DNA from: JALYNX01 sp963724825
Lineage (GTDB): Bacteria; Actinomycetota; Acidimicrobiia; Spongiisociales; ZC4RG35
DNA: 64,000 bases
Direction of reading: 5' to 3'
NCBI GenBank assembly: GCA_963724825.1
Contig: CAVRWT010000001.1
Location: 129,289 to 193,288 of the forward strand
In this document: piece after piece, positions 19,006 through 27,283 of the stretch
Layout: each line of letters starts with the position of its first letter
Numbering within the stretch: the stretch's first letter is position 1
Made by a program: the position numbers and the translations under genes
Notes under the pieces: generated by a model
The model's input: only the letters and a program-made list of their open reading frames with translations
Databases searched by the model: none
Told to the model about the DNA's origin: nothing

Positions 19006-19313
19006 GCGACCAGCAGAAGATCCGGATCCGGCTCAAGGCCTACGACCACAACGTGGTCGATGAGTCCTCGAAGAAGATCACCGAGACCGTGTTGCGGACT
19101 CAGGCCAAGATCAAAGGCCCGGTTCCTCTGCCTACGGAGATTCATCGCTATTGCGTCATCCGGGGCCCGCATGTGGACAAGGACTCACGTGAGCATTTCG
19201 AGATGCGCATTCACAAGCGTCTGATCGACATCCTGGAACCGACCCCCAAGACGGTCGACTCCTTGATGCGTCTCGAGCTTCCCGCCGGGGTCGAAGTGGA
19301 GATCAAGCTGTGA
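19002..19313 (+). CDS. rpsJ: 30S ribosomal protein S10
   Basis: 103 residues, full length: IRIRLKAYDHNVVDESSKKI, the TEIHRYCVIRGPHVDKDSRE loop and HKRLIDILEPTPKTVDSLMR. It is part of the 30S head and, as NusE, of antitermination complexes. The start overlaps the tuf stop. The 126-nt gap to rplC contains inverted heptad repeats. Confidence 0.98.
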   Translation: MSDQQKIRIRLKAYDHNVVDESSKKITETVLRTQAKIKGPVPLPTEIHRYCVIRGPHVDKDSREHFEMRIHKRLIDILEPTPKTVDSLMRLELPAGVEVEIKL

Positions 19314-19314
19314 G

Positions 19315-19439
19315 CCCGTTGACCGTGCCCCGTTCGCCGTTCCCGCAATTGCCTTCCGGCTTGCTGGCCGTGAGCGAGCCCGTTCGTGGCCGAAGAACGA
19401 CGCGACGGAGGCGGCCAACGGACAACGGAGAACGGGAAC
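19315..19439 (+). repeat. Inverted heptad-repeat tracts in the rpsJ-rplC spacer
   Basis: The left tract (19315-19345) repeats CCGTTNN-like units every 7 bp (CCGTTGA, CCGTGCC, CCGTTCG, CCGTTCC). The right tract (19411-19439) is the reverse-complement type (CGGCCAA, CGGACAA, CGGAGAA, CGGGAA). They can pair across a loop of about 65 nt. The right tract supplies the GGAG nine bases before the rplC start, so the repeat forms its ribosome-binding region. Confidence 0.65.
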
Positions 19440-20078
19440 ATGAACGCCATTCTCGGGCAGAAGCTGGGGATGACCCAGGTCTTCGATGACCAGGCACGGG
19501 CGATCCCGGTGACGGTCATCAAGGCCGGGCCCTGCCATGTCACCCAGATCAAGACCATGGAGAGCGACGGCTACAACGCGATCCAGATCTCATATGGCGA
19601 GGTCAAGCCGGGCCGGATCAACAAGCCGGAGGCAGGGCATCTCGCCAAGGCCGGGGTTGCCCCGGCCAAGCACCTCGTCGAGGTCCGCGTCTCCGACCCC
19701 TCCTCCTACACGCTGGGTCAGGAGATCCGGATTGGGGACGTCCTGAAGCCCGGGGTCAAGGCGGATGTCGCCGGGGTCTCCAAGGGCAAGGGCTTTGCCG
19801 GAGTCATGGAGCGACACAACTTCAAGGGTCAGGGCGCTTCGCACGGCACTCACAAGAAGCATCGTGCGCCGGGGTCGATCGGCGCCTGCGCCACCCCTGC
19901 CCGCGTGTTCAAGGGAATGAGAATGGCCGGCCGCCTCGGCGGCGAGCGCGTGACCACGCTCAGTCTCGAGGTCGTGAGGGTCGACGCCGAGCGGGATCTC
20001 CTGCTTCTCGGCGGAGCGGTCCCCGGGCCCAAGGGCTCGATGGTCCTGGTTCGTGAGGCGGTGAAGGCTCGTGGCTGA
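19440..20078 (+). CDS. rplC: 50S ribosomal protein L3
   Basis: 212 residues from the ATG at 19440, chosen because MNAILGQKLGMTQVFDDQAR is the usual L3 N-terminus. The central loop KGFAGVMERHNFKGQGASHG, which reaches toward the peptidyl transferase centre, is intact. The SD lies inside a heptad repeat. Its end overlaps rplD by 8 nt. Confidence 0.98.
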   Translation: MNAILGQKLGMTQVFDDQARAIPVTVIKAGPCHVTQIKTMESDGYNAIQISYGEVKPGRINKPEAGHLAKAGVAPAKHLVEVRVSDPSSYTLGQEIRIGDVLKPGVKADVAGVSKGKGFAGVMERHNFKGQGASHGTHKKHRAPGSIGACATPARVFKGMRMAGRLGGERVTTLSLEVVRVDAERDLLLLGGAVPGPKGSMVLVREAVKARG

Positions 20079-20775
20079 CGTCAAAGCGCCGCTGTTCTCT
20101 GCCGATGGCACCTCCAAGGGCGAGGTGAAGCTCGATGCCGAGATCTTCGGGATCGAGCCCAACCTGGCCGTTCTCCATCAGGTGATCACGGCCCAGCTCG
20201 CCGGCGCCCGATCAGGCACCGCGTCGACCAAGACCCGGGGCCAGGTTCGTGGTGGCGGCCGCAAGCCCTGGCGTCAAAAGGGCCTCGGACGTGCCCGTCA
20301 AGGGTCCATCAGGGCTCCGCACTGGGTCGGTGGCGGTGTGGCCCACGGCCCCAAGCCCCGCGACTACAGCCAGCGCACCCCCAAGAAGATGAAGAGGCTC
20401 GCCCTTCGCAGTGCCCTTTCAGCCCGTGCCTCTGAAGAGGCGGTCAAGGTGATCGACGATTTCGACTGGGCCGCTCCCAAGACCAAGCAGGCAGTGTCGC
20501 TGCTCAAGGCGATCGGTGCCGGGGGCAAGGCCCTGGTCGTGCTCAGCCAACTCGATGGCGTGGCCGGCCGCTCGTTCCGCAACCTTCCCGATGTGATCCT
20601 TGCCGAGCCGGGGCACCTCACTCCCTATGACGTCCTCTGGGCCGATCAGGTGGTGTTCACCAGCCACACGGTCGGCTCGGTCGGTCGATCCAGCTCCTAT
20701 GAGGTCAGCGACAGCGACTTCGTGAAGGAAGCCGAGGTCGCCAAGGAAGAGGACAAGGGAGGTGACGCCGCATGA
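20071..20775 (+). CDS. rplD: 50S ribosomal protein L4
   Basis: 234 residues from GTG. The exit-tunnel loop is clear: GTASTKTRGQVRGGGRKPWR and QKGLGRARQGSIRAPHWVGG. It has a 20-residue acidic tail (VSDSDFVKEAEVAKEEDKGG) beyond the usual end. In many bacteria L4 represses the S10 operon. The stop overlaps the rplW start. Confidence 0.98.
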   Translation: MADVKAPLFSADGTSKGEVKLDAEIFGIEPNLAVLHQVITAQLAGARSGTASTKTRGQVRGGGRKPWRQKGLGRARQGSIRAPHWVGGGVAHGPKPRDYSQRTPKKMKRLALRSALSARASEEAVKVIDDFDWAAPKTKQAVSLLKAIGAGGKALVVLSQLDGVAGRSFRNLPDVILAEPGHLTPYDVLWADQVVFTSHTVGSVGRSSSYEVSDSDFVKEAEVAKEEDKGGDAA

Positions 20776-21059
20776 GCGATCTACGCGACATCATCCTCGC
20801 CCCGGTGGTCTCCGAGAAGTCGTACGACCTCATCGAGCACAACAACACCTACACCTTTCTGGTCGACACCCGCTCCAACAAGAGCGAGATCAAGAACGCC
20901 GTCGAGCAGGTCTTTGGGGTTCGGGTCGTGCGTGTCAACACGATGAACCGCAAAGGCAAGCTGAAGCGGCAGGGCTGGAAGATGGGCAAGCGCAAAGACA
21001 CCAAGCGCGCTCTGGTCACTCTCGCCGCCGGTAATTCGATCGACGTCTTCGGAGTCTGA
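20772..21059 (+). CDS. rplW: 50S ribosomal protein L23
   Basis: 95 residues, full length. It opens MSDLRDIILAPVVSEKSYDL and has NTYTFLVDTRSNKSEIKNAV. L23 lies at the tunnel exit and docks trigger factor and SRP. It overlaps rplD by 4 nt and is 1 nt from rplB. Confidence 0.98.
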   Translation: MSDLRDIILAPVVSEKSYDLIEHNNTYTFLVDTRSNKSEIKNAVEQVFGVRVVRVNTMNRKGKLKRQGWKMGKRKDTKRALVTLAAGNSIDVFGV

Positions 21060-21060
21060 G

Positions 21061-21894
21061 ATGGCAGTCAAGAAACGAAAACCAACTTCTCCAGGGCGTC
21101 GGTTCCAAACCGTCTCGGACTTCTCCGAGATAACCACCGACACACCCGAGAAGTCGCTGATCGCCAAGAAGAGCAAGACCGGCGGGCGCAACACCTATGG
21201 GCGGGTCACTTCCCGTCATCGCGGTGGTGGCCACAAGCAGCGCTACCGGGTCATCGACTTCAGGCGCGACAAGGACGGCATACCGGCCCGGGTGGCGACT
21301 ATCGAGTACGACCCCAACCGCAATGCCCGCATCGCCCTTCTCAACTATGCGGACGGCGAGAAGCGCTACATCCTGGCTCCGCTCGGGGTGAACGTCGACG
21401 ATCGCCTCGAGTCCGGCTCGAAGGCCGAGATTCGCCCCGGAAATGCCCTGCCGCTTCGCAACATCCCCGCCGGAACCATCGTTCACGCAATCGAGATGCG
21501 GCCCGGCGGCGGGGCCAAACTCGGCCGATCGGCAGGCACCGCGGTGCAGTTGATGTCGAAAGAGAACGATCTTGCACTGCTCCGGTTGCCTTCCGGCGAG
21601 ATGCGCCAGGTTCCATTGGACAGTCGGGCCACGGTCGGCCAGGTCGGCAACACCGAGGCAGAGCTCATCAAGCTGGGCAAGGCAGGCCGCAACCGCTGGA
21701 AGGGCGTCCGCCCCCAGACCAGAGGTGTGGCGATGAACCCCGTCGATCATCCGTTGGGTGGTGGCGAAGGCAAGTCCTCCGGTGGCCGTCATCCGGTCAG
21801 CCCTTGGGGCCAGCCCGAGGGGCGCACGCGCAGCAGGAAGAAAGCATCCAGCAAGTACATCGTGCGACGCCGTGCGAAGAAGGGTCGGAGGTAA
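21061..21894 (+). CDS. rplB: 50S ribosomal protein L2
   Basis: 277 residues. Signature segments GRVTSRHRGGGHKQRYRVID, VHAIEMRPGGGAKLGRSAGT and the peptidyl-transferase-proximal GVAMNPVDHPLGGGEG are present, with the usual basic C-terminus. rpsS begins 3 nt downstream. Confidence 0.99.
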   Translation: MAVKKRKPTSPGRRFQTVSDFSEITTDTPEKSLIAKKSKTGGRNTYGRVTSRHRGGGHKQRYRVIDFRRDKDGIPARVATIEYDPNRNARIALLNYADGEKRYILAPLGVNVDDRLESGSKAEIRPGNALPLRNIPAGTIVHAIEMRPGGGAKLGRSAGTAVQLMSKENDLALLRLPSGEMRQVPLDSRATVGQVGNTEAELIKLGKAGRNRWKGVRPQTRGVAMNPVDHPLGGGEGKSSGGRHPVSPWGQPEGRTRSRKKASSKYIVRRRAKKGRR

Positions 21895-21897
21895 ACC

Positions 21898-22173
21898 ATG
21901 GCTCGGAGTCTCAAGAAGGGCCCCTTCGTCGATGACCATCTCGCGGCGAAGGTCGACGAGCTCAATCGAACTGGCGGCAAGCGTGTCATCAGGACCTGGT
22001 CACGTCGCTCAACCATCATTCCCGAGATGATCGGGCACACCATCGCTGTTCACGACGGCCGCAAGCACGTGCCGGTCTACGTGACCGAGTCGATGGTTGG
22101 CCACAAGCTCGGCGAATTCGCCCCCACCCGTACCTTCCGTGGTCACGCCGACAAGTCAGCGAGAAAACGATGA
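21898..22173 (+). CDS. rpsS: 30S ribosomal protein S19
   Basis: 91 residues: MARSLKKGPFVDDHLAAKVD, the IIPEMIGHTIAVHDGRKHVP core and the FAPTRTFRGHADK tail. It forms the head complex with S13. Four-nt overlap with rplV. Confidence 0.98.
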   Translation: MARSLKKGPFVDDHLAAKVDELNRTGGKRVIRTWSRRSTIIPEMIGHTIAVHDGRKHVPVYVTESMVGHKLGEFAPTRTFRGHADKSARKR

Positions 22174-22517
22174 AGGTCAGGGCCCAAGCCAAATACATCC
22201 GCCAGTCGCCGTACAAGGTGCGGCTCGTTCTCGACCTGGTGCGCGGGCTCCCCGTCATCGAGGCCGAAGACGTGTTGCGCCTGACACCGCGTGGCGCCAC
22301 GGAGCCGGTGGCCAAGGTGCTGCGCTCAGCTGTGGCCAACGCCGAGCACAACCACGCCCTCGACTCCGAGGACCTGGTGGTCGCCGAGGCGTATGCCGAC
22401 GAGGGCCCGACCCTGAAGCGTTACCGGCCACGGGCTCGGGGACGGGCAGCCAAGATCAGAAAGCGAACGAGCCACATCACGATCGTGGTGTCGGACAGGA
22501 ATGAGGAGGTGAACTGA
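22170..22517 (+). CDS. rplV: 50S ribosomal protein L22
   Basis: 115 residues. It opens MKVRAQAKYIRQSPYKVRLV; the tunnel-constriction hairpin RYRPRARGRAAKIRKRTSHI is intact. The stop and the rpsC start share a base (TGATG), and GAGGTG upstream gives rpsC an SD. Confidence 0.98.
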   Translation: MKVRAQAKYIRQSPYKVRLVLDLVRGLPVIEAEDVLRLTPRGATEPVAKVLRSAVANAEHNHALDSEDLVVAEAYADEGPTLKRYRPRARGRAAKIRKRTSHITIVVSDRNEEVN

Positions 22518-23650
22518 TGGGTCAGAAGGTTCACCCCTATTCGTTCCGGCTAGGTGTTTCCACTGACTGGAAGTCGAAGTGGTTCTCCGAAAAGGACTAC
22601 GTCGCATTCGTGAACGAGGACTGGAGAATCCGCAAATACCTGACGGACGAGCTGCTCCGCGGCGCGGTTTCCCGCGTCGACATCGAGCGCACCCGGGACC
22701 GGCTCATCGTGGACATCCACACCGCCCGCCCTGGCGTGGTCATCGGCCGCAAGGGTGCCGAGGCCGAACGGCTTCGTGGTGCTCTCGAGGCCATGGCCGA
22801 TCGCCCGGTGAAGCTGAATATCAACGAGGTGAAGGATCCCGATCTCGATGCCGCGCTCCTCGCTCGGGGGATCGCGGACCAGATCGAAAACCGGATCGCC
22901 TTCCGCCGCGCCATGAAGCGTGCGATCGCGTCTGCCCTCAAGGCCGGGGCCGAGGGGGTTCGCGTGGAGTGCAAGGGCCGCTTGGGCGGTGCCGAGATGG
23001 GTCGTCGCGAGTGGTATCGCGAGGGTCGGGTTCCACTTCACACTTTCCGTGCCGACATCGACTACGGCACTGCGACCGCTCACACCACGGTGGGCACCAT
23101 CGGGGTCAAGGTTTGGGTCTATCGGGGCGAGGTGGTTTCCCGGGGCCAGGTTTCTGGAGATCGAATTGCGGCCGAAGCCGACCTCGCGGTTGGCGGGCCG
23201 GCGCGCCGGACCCGCAAGAGCATCAAGTCCCGGGCCGAAGAGGCTGCAGGCTCCGACGCCAGGCCAAGGCTGATCGAAGCCGGTGGCGGCAAGCGCCTCA
23301 TCGAGGCCGGTGGGGGCAAGAAGGAAGGCGGCCGCCGGATCATCGAGGCCGGTGGCGGGCGTCGCCCCACAGCCGCCGAGGCTCAGGTGGAGTACGAGTC
23401 GGCCCGCGAGGACGTCGTCCTGCCTGAGGGCGAGGTTGCAGCTCCCGCGGCCGATCTGGAGGCGACCGCCGAGACTGTTGTTGCACCCCCCTCGTCCGAG
23501 CAGAGCTCGGACGGTCCCCCCGCGGAGCAGGGGGACAACCAGGTTCCTGAGGCCGAGCAGAGCTCGGACGGTCCCTCCGCGGAGCAGGGCGACAACCCAC
23601 CCGCCGAGGTCGACGCGACCACCGACTCCACCGAAGGCGAAGAGGAGTAG
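22517..23650 (+). CDS. rpsC: 30S ribosomal protein S3 with a long repetitive C-terminal extension
   Basis: 377 residues; the S3 core occupies about residues 1-215 (KH domain VVIGRKGAEAERLRGALEAM, then GRLGGAEMGRREWYREGRVP). The rest is an extension: a basic stretch with repeats of LIEAGGGKR (near 265-300), then an acidic disordered tail with two copies of EQSSDGPxAEQGDN (23498-23600). Actinobacterial S3 proteins often have tails, but this one is unusually long and internally repeated. S3 forms the mRNA entry/helicase site. Confidence 0.96.
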   Translation: MGQKVHPYSFRLGVSTDWKSKWFSEKDYVAFVNEDWRIRKYLTDELLRGAVSRVDIERTRDRLIVDIHTARPGVVIGRKGAEAERLRGALEAMADRPVKLNINEVKDPDLDAALLARGIADQIENRIAFRRAMKRAIASALKAGAEGVRVECKGRLGGAEMGRREWYREGRVPLHTFRADIDYGTATAHTTVGTIGVKVWVYRGEVVSRGQVSGDRIAAEADLAVGGPARRTRKSIKSRAEEAAGSDARPRLIEAGGGKRLIEAGGGKKEGGRRIIEAGGGRRPTAAEAQVEYESAREDVVLPEGEVAAPAADLEATAETVVAPPSSEQSSDGPPAEQGDNQVPEAEQSSDGPSAEQGDNPPAEVDATTDSTEGEEE

Positions 23651-23653
23651 GCG

Positions 23654-24067
23654 ATGTTGATGCCCAAGAGGACAAAACATCGCAAGATGCATCGCGGCCG
23701 GAGATCCGGAGTCGCCAAGGGTGGAACCCAGGTGAACTTCGGGGAGTACGGCTTGCAGGCGCTCGAGGCCGGGTGGATAACCGCTCGTCAGATCGAGGCG
23801 GCTCGTGTTGCCATCACCCGAGCCGTCAAACGTGGCGGCAAGGTTTGGATCACGATCTTCCCCGACAAGCCGGTCACCCAAAAGCCCGCCGAGACTCGCA
23901 TGGGATCCGGCAAGGGAAACCCAGAGTTCTGGGTCTCGGTCGTGAAGCCGGGACGGGTGATGTTCGAATTGGCCGGCGTTCCCGAGGACCTGGCCCGTGA
24001 GGCGATGCGGAAAGCCGGGAACAAGCTGCCGATCAGAACCCGATTTGTCTCCCGGGAGGAGCTATGA
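23654..24067 (+). CDS. rplP: 50S ribosomal protein L16
   Basis: 137 residues. It begins MLMPKRTKHRKMHRGRRSGV, matching the usual start, with GGAG upstream; KGNPEFWVSVVKPGRVMFEL is conserved. It organises the A-site finger region of the 50S. Overlaps rpmC by 4 nt. Confidence 0.98.
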   Translation: MLMPKRTKHRKMHRGRRSGVAKGGTQVNFGEYGLQALEAGWITARQIEAARVAITRAVKRGGKVWITIFPDKPVTQKPAETRMGSGKGNPEFWVSVVKPGRVMFELAGVPEDLAREAMRKAGNKLPIRTRFVSREEL

Positions 24068-24285
24068 GCCCCACCGAGATCCGCGACATGTCGGACTCAG
24101 AGCTGGTGGATGCTCTGGGCGAGGCAAAGATGGAGCATTTCAACCTGCGTTTTCAACTCGCAACCAATCAACTCGACAACAACGCCCGTATTCGTGAGGT
24201 GAAGAGGGACATCGCCCGAATCCTCACCGTGATGCGCGAGCGAGAGTCCCAGGAGTCGCTAACAGCGGCCGAGGAGCGTGCCTGA
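24064..24285 (+). CDS. rpmC: 50S ribosomal protein L29
   Basis: 73 residues with the two-helix L29 pattern: IRDMSDSELVDALGEAKMEH and ATNQLDNNARIREVKRDIAR. It sits by the tunnel exit next to L23. The start overlaps rplP and the stop overlaps rpsQ. Confidence 0.97.
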   Translation: MSPTEIRDMSDSELVDALGEAKMEHFNLRFQLATNQLDNNARIREVKRDIARILTVMRERESQESLTAAEERA

Positions 24286-24551
24286 TGACAGAAGACAGCA
24301 CGAGAGGACGTCGCAAGGTCCGTGTTGGCGTGGTCGTATCCGACGCGCGCGACAAGACCGTCACCGTGGAGGTTCCTACTCAGATGAGCCATCCGCGCTA
24401 TGACAAAGTCGTCCGTCGTAGCACCAAGTTCCATGCCCATGACGAGGCCAACGACGCCAAGGTTGGCGACACGGTCCGCATCATGGAGACCCGACCCCTC
24501 TCGAAGCAGAAGAGGTGGCGTGTAGTCGAGGTCGTGGAGCGGGCCAGATGA
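24285..24551 (+). CDS. rpsQ: 30S ribosomal protein S17
   Basis: 88 residues: RRKVRVGVVVSDARDKTVTV, KFHAHDEANDAKVGDTVRIM and ETRPLSKQKRWRVVEVVERA, a complete OB-fold S17. Overlaps both neighbours by one to four bases. Confidence 0.98.
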   Translation: MTEDSTRGRRKVRVGVVVSDARDKTVTVEVPTQMSHPRYDKVVRRSTKFHAHDEANDAKVGDTVRIMETRPLSKQKRWRVVEVVERAR

Positions 24552-24934
24552 TCCAGCAGGAATCCCGCCTCAAGGTGGCCGACAACACCGGTGCCCGCGA
24601 ACTCCTCTGTATTCGCGTCCTCGGCGGTTCGTCGCGTCGATACGCCGGGATCGGCGACATCATCGTGGGGACCGTCAAGGACGCCAACCCTGGCGGGTCG
24701 GTGAAGAAGGGCGAGGTCGTCAAGGCCGTCGTGGTGCGCACCAAGAAGGAGTCACGTCGCTCCGATGGCACCTACATCCGCTTCGATGACAACGCCTGCG
24801 TGATCATCGACAACAACTCTCAGCCACGCGGGACACGCATCTTCGGTCCGGTGGCGCGAGAGCTCCGCGACCGCAAGTTCATGCGAGATCGTCCTGCGTC
24901 TGACCGCTCGCCGGCCAGAGGGTTGCTGTGCTGA
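24548..24934 (+). CDS. rplN: 50S ribosomal protein L14, non-canonical C-terminus
   Basis: 128 residues from the ATG at 24548. The body is normal (MIQQESRLKVADNTGARELL; GTRIFGPVARELRDRKFMR). The family normally ends about 10 residues later with IVSLAPEVL. Here the frame reads DRPASDRSPARGLLC instead, giving a protein about six residues too long. The DNA at 24888-24930 holds fragments resembling the expected ending in another frame, so several small indels may be present. Treat the last 15 residues as doubtful. Confidence 0.93.
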   Translation: MIQQESRLKVADNTGARELLCIRVLGGSSRRYAGIGDIIVGTVKDANPGGSVKKGEVVKAVVVRTKKESRRSDGTYIRFDDNACVIIDNNSQPRGTRIFGPVARELRDRKFMRDRPASDRSPARGLLC

Positions 24935-25239
24935 TGAAGCTAAAACAGGGGGACAAGGTGATGGTGATCTCCGGCAAGGATGCCGGGAAGGAGTCGCGCA
25001 TCAGCCGGGTCTTCCCCAAGGACGACAAGATCCTCGTCGAAGGGGTCAACACCGCCAAGCGTCACACCAAGCCGAGAGGTCAGACGATGCAGGGCGGGAT
25101 CATCGACAAGGACATGCCGATCTCGGTTTCCAACGTGATGATCGTGTGTGAGAAGTGCGGCCCGACCCGAATCGCCCACAAGTTCGACGACAACGGCGTC
25201 AAGCACCGGGTCTGCGTGAAATGTGAAGGTGAGCTGTGA
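24928..25239 (+). CDS. rplX: 50S ribosomal protein L24
   Basis: 103 residues from GTG at 24928, which has GAGGG at good spacing; an in-frame ATG at 24934 is the alternative. The KOW motif (QGDKVMVISGKDAGKESRIS) and VEGVNTAKRHTKPRGQTMQG are conserved. A zinc-ribbon-like CEKCGPTR...CVKCEGEL pair of CxxC motifs ends the protein. Overlaps rplE. Confidence 0.97.
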   Translation: MLMKLKQGDKVMVISGKDAGKESRISRVFPKDDKILVEGVNTAKRHTKPRGQTMQGGIIDKDMPISVSNVMIVCEKCGPTRIAHKFDDNGVKHRVCVKCEGEL

Positions 25240-25799
25240 GCGAGATACCGCGCCTCAAAGCCCGCTACGCCGAGGAGATCGGCCCGATGCTCAAAGACCA
25301 ACTCGGGCTGGCCAACGTCATGGAGGTCCCGCGCCTCGACAAGATCGTGGTGAACATGGGCGTCGGCGAGGCGGTTCAGGACAAGAAGGCCATCGACTCC
25401 GCGATGGACGAACTGAGCCTCATCACCGGCCAAAAGGCGCGGATGAACCGCTCAAGGAAGTCGATCGCCGGGTTCAAGGTGAGGGAAGGGATGCCTATCG
25501 GCGCCTCGGTCACCCTCCGCGGGGCCAGGATGTGGGAGTTCTTCGACCGGCTGCTTGCGGTGGCGATTCCCCGGATCCGCGACTTCCGCGGCCTCAACGC
25601 GACTTCATTCGACGGCCGGGGCAACTACAGCTTCGGGGTCACCGAGCAGTTGATCTTTCCCGAGATCGACTTCGATCAGGTTTCATCGACACGGGGGATG
25701 GACATCACCATCTGCACCACCGCCACCAACGACGAGCACGCCAAGGCGTTGCTCGATGCCTACGGATTCCCGTTCCGCAAGGCAACCACGGGGGTCTGA
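25236..25799 (+). CDS. rplE: 50S ribosomal protein L5
   Basis: 187 residues from GTG. VPRLDKIVVNMGVGEAVQDK and the 5S-rRNA-binding KSIAGFKVREGMPIGASVTL are intact. It is part of the central protuberance. 11 nt precede rpsN. Confidence 0.98.
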   Translation: MSEIPRLKARYAEEIGPMLKDQLGLANVMEVPRLDKIVVNMGVGEAVQDKKAIDSAMDELSLITGQKARMNRSRKSIAGFKVREGMPIGASVTLRGARMWEFFDRLLAVAIPRIRDFRGLNATSFDGRGNYSFGVTEQLIFPEIDFDQVSSTRGMDITICTTATNDEHAKALLDAYGFPFRKATTGV

Positions 25800-25810
25800 A
25801 GGAGAAATGA

Positions 25811-25996
25811 ATGGCTAAGAAATCTCTAGTTGCCAAGGCGAAGCGAACGCCGAAGTTCAAGGTGCGTGGCTACAACCGCTGTCAGCGGTGTGGTCGGTCG
25901 CGCGCCTATCTGCGTGACTTCGGGATGTGCCGCATCTGTGTTCGCCAGTTGGCCTCGCAGGGCGAGCTGCCCGGTGTCAGAAAGGCGTCCTGGTAA
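25811..25996 (+). CDS. rpsN: 30S ribosomal protein S14, zinc-binding type
   Basis: 61 residues with CQRCG and CRICV, the four zinc ligands of the short C+ S14 (rpsZ type). ATG follows GAAGGAGAAATGA. The stop overlaps the rpsH start (TAATG). Confidence 0.98.
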   Translation: MAKKSLVAKAKRTPKFKVRGYNRCQRCGRSRAYLRDFGMCRICVRQLASQGELPGVRKASW

Positions 25997-26391
25997 TGGT
26001 CAACGATCCAATCGCAGACATGCTGACCCGGATCCGCAACGCGGTTGCGGTGGGCCATGAGCGCGTTGCCATGCCCGCATCGAAGATGAAAGTGGGCATT
26101 GCCCGCATCCTCCAGGACGAGGGCTTCATCGACCGCTTCGACGTCAAAGACAGTGGTGCCGTGCCCGAGTTGGAGCTGGTTCTCCGCTACGGCGCCCGAC
26201 GCCAGCCTGCCATCGGCGGCATCAAGCGCATCTCCAAGCCCGGACACCGCATCTACCGGGGCGCCAGCGAGATTCCGCGGGTCCTCGGCGGTCTCGGCGT
26301 TGCCGTGGTCTCGACGAGCCAGGGCCTGCTTCCTGACCGTGAAGCCCGTCGTCGCCGGTTGGGCGGCGAGATCGTGTGCGAGGTCTGGTGA
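25996..26391 (+). CDS. rpsH: 30S ribosomal protein S8
   Basis: 131 residues. It opens MVNDPIADMLTRIRNAVAVG, the standard S8 start, and ends LGGLGVAVVSTSQGLLPDRE...GEIVCEVW. S8 binds helix 21 of 16S rRNA and commonly represses the spc operon. 1 nt separates it from rplF. Confidence 0.98.
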   Translation: MVNDPIADMLTRIRNAVAVGHERVAMPASKMKVGIARILQDEGFIDRFDVKDSGAVPELELVLRYGARRQPAIGGIKRISKPGHRIYRGASEIPRVLGGLGVAVVSTSQGLLPDREARRRRLGGEIVCEVW

Positions 26392-26392
26392 C

Positions 26393-26929
26393 ATGAGTCG
26401 TGTAGGCAAGATGCCGGTCACCGTGCCCTCTGGTGTCGATGTCGACATCAAGGGCACCAAGGTGATCGTCAAAGGCAGTCGGGGCGAGTTGTCCCGCGAA
26501 TTCACCGATCGGGTGAGCTTCCAGATGGACGATGGTGTGGTCACCGTCGGCCGTGAGGACGACACCCGCGAGTCGAGGGCGCTCCACGGCTTGTCGCGGG
26601 CGCTCCTCTCCAACATGGTGGTCGGGGTCTCGGAAGGCTTCAGCAAGGTGCTCGAGATCCAGGGTGTCGGCTATCGCGCCTCGCTCAAAGGCGAGGACAT
26701 CGAGCTTCTGGTCGGGTTCAGCCACCCGGTCGATGTCCCGGCGCCGAAGGGGATCACCTTCGAGGTCCCCGAGCCGACCCGCATCGTGGTTTCCGGCATC
26801 GACAAGGAACAGGTGGGCCTGGTCGCCGCCAACATTCGCAAAATTCGCCCTCCCGAGCCCTACAAGGGCAAGGGAATTCGTTATGCCGGCGAGCACGTGC
26901 GTCGCAAGGCCGGGAAGGCAGGTAAGTGA
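26393..26929 (+). CDS. rplF: 50S ribosomal protein L6
   Basis: 178 residues: MSRVGKMPVTVPSGVDVDIK, two L6 repeats, and the C-terminal RKIRPPEPYKGKGIRYAGEH signature. It lies near the factor-binding site. Overlaps rplR by 4 nt. Confidence 0.98.
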   Translation: MSRVGKMPVTVPSGVDVDIKGTKVIVKGSRGELSREFTDRVSFQMDDGVVTVGREDDTRESRALHGLSRALLSNMVVGVSEGFSKVLEIQGVGYRASLKGEDIELLVGFSHPVDVPAPKGITFEVPEPTRIVVSGIDKEQVGLVAANIRKIRPPEPYKGKGIRYAGEHVRRKAGKAGK

Positions 26930-27282
26930 TGAACGGCTCCCGAAAGGATGCTCGGTCCCGGCGCCATACGCGGGTCCGGAAGCGGGTGCGGGGCACTGGA
27001 GAGCGCCCCCGTCTCGCGGTATTCCGCAGCAATCGCTATATCTACGCACAGATAATCGACGACACCGTCGGCAAGACCCTGGCTTCGGCTTCCTCACAGG
27101 AGACCGATCTCAAGAGCTCGACTTTGAACATGTCGACCGCGGCCAAGGTCGGTGAGCTGCTGGCAGGACGGGCCAAGGACGCCGGTGTCAGCACCGTCGT
27201 CTTCGACCGCGGCGGATACAAGTACCACGGCAAGGTCAAGGCTCTCGCCGACGCCGCCCGCGAATCAGGATTGGAGTTCTGA
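26926..27282 (+). CDS. rplR: 50S ribosomal protein L18
   Basis: 118 residues from GTG (the adjacent ATG is equally possible). RVRKRVRGTGERPRLAVFRS, YAQIIDDTVGKTLASASS and the terminal FDRGGYKYHGKVKALADAAR identify L18, which carries 5S rRNA to the 50S. rpsE starts 1 nt later. Confidence 0.98.
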   Translation: MMNGSRKDARSRRHTRVRKRVRGTGERPRLAVFRSNRYIYAQIIDDTVGKTLASASSQETDLKSSTLNMSTAAKVGELLAGRAKDAGVSTVVFDRGGYKYHGKVKALADAARESGLEF

Positions 27283-27283
27283 A

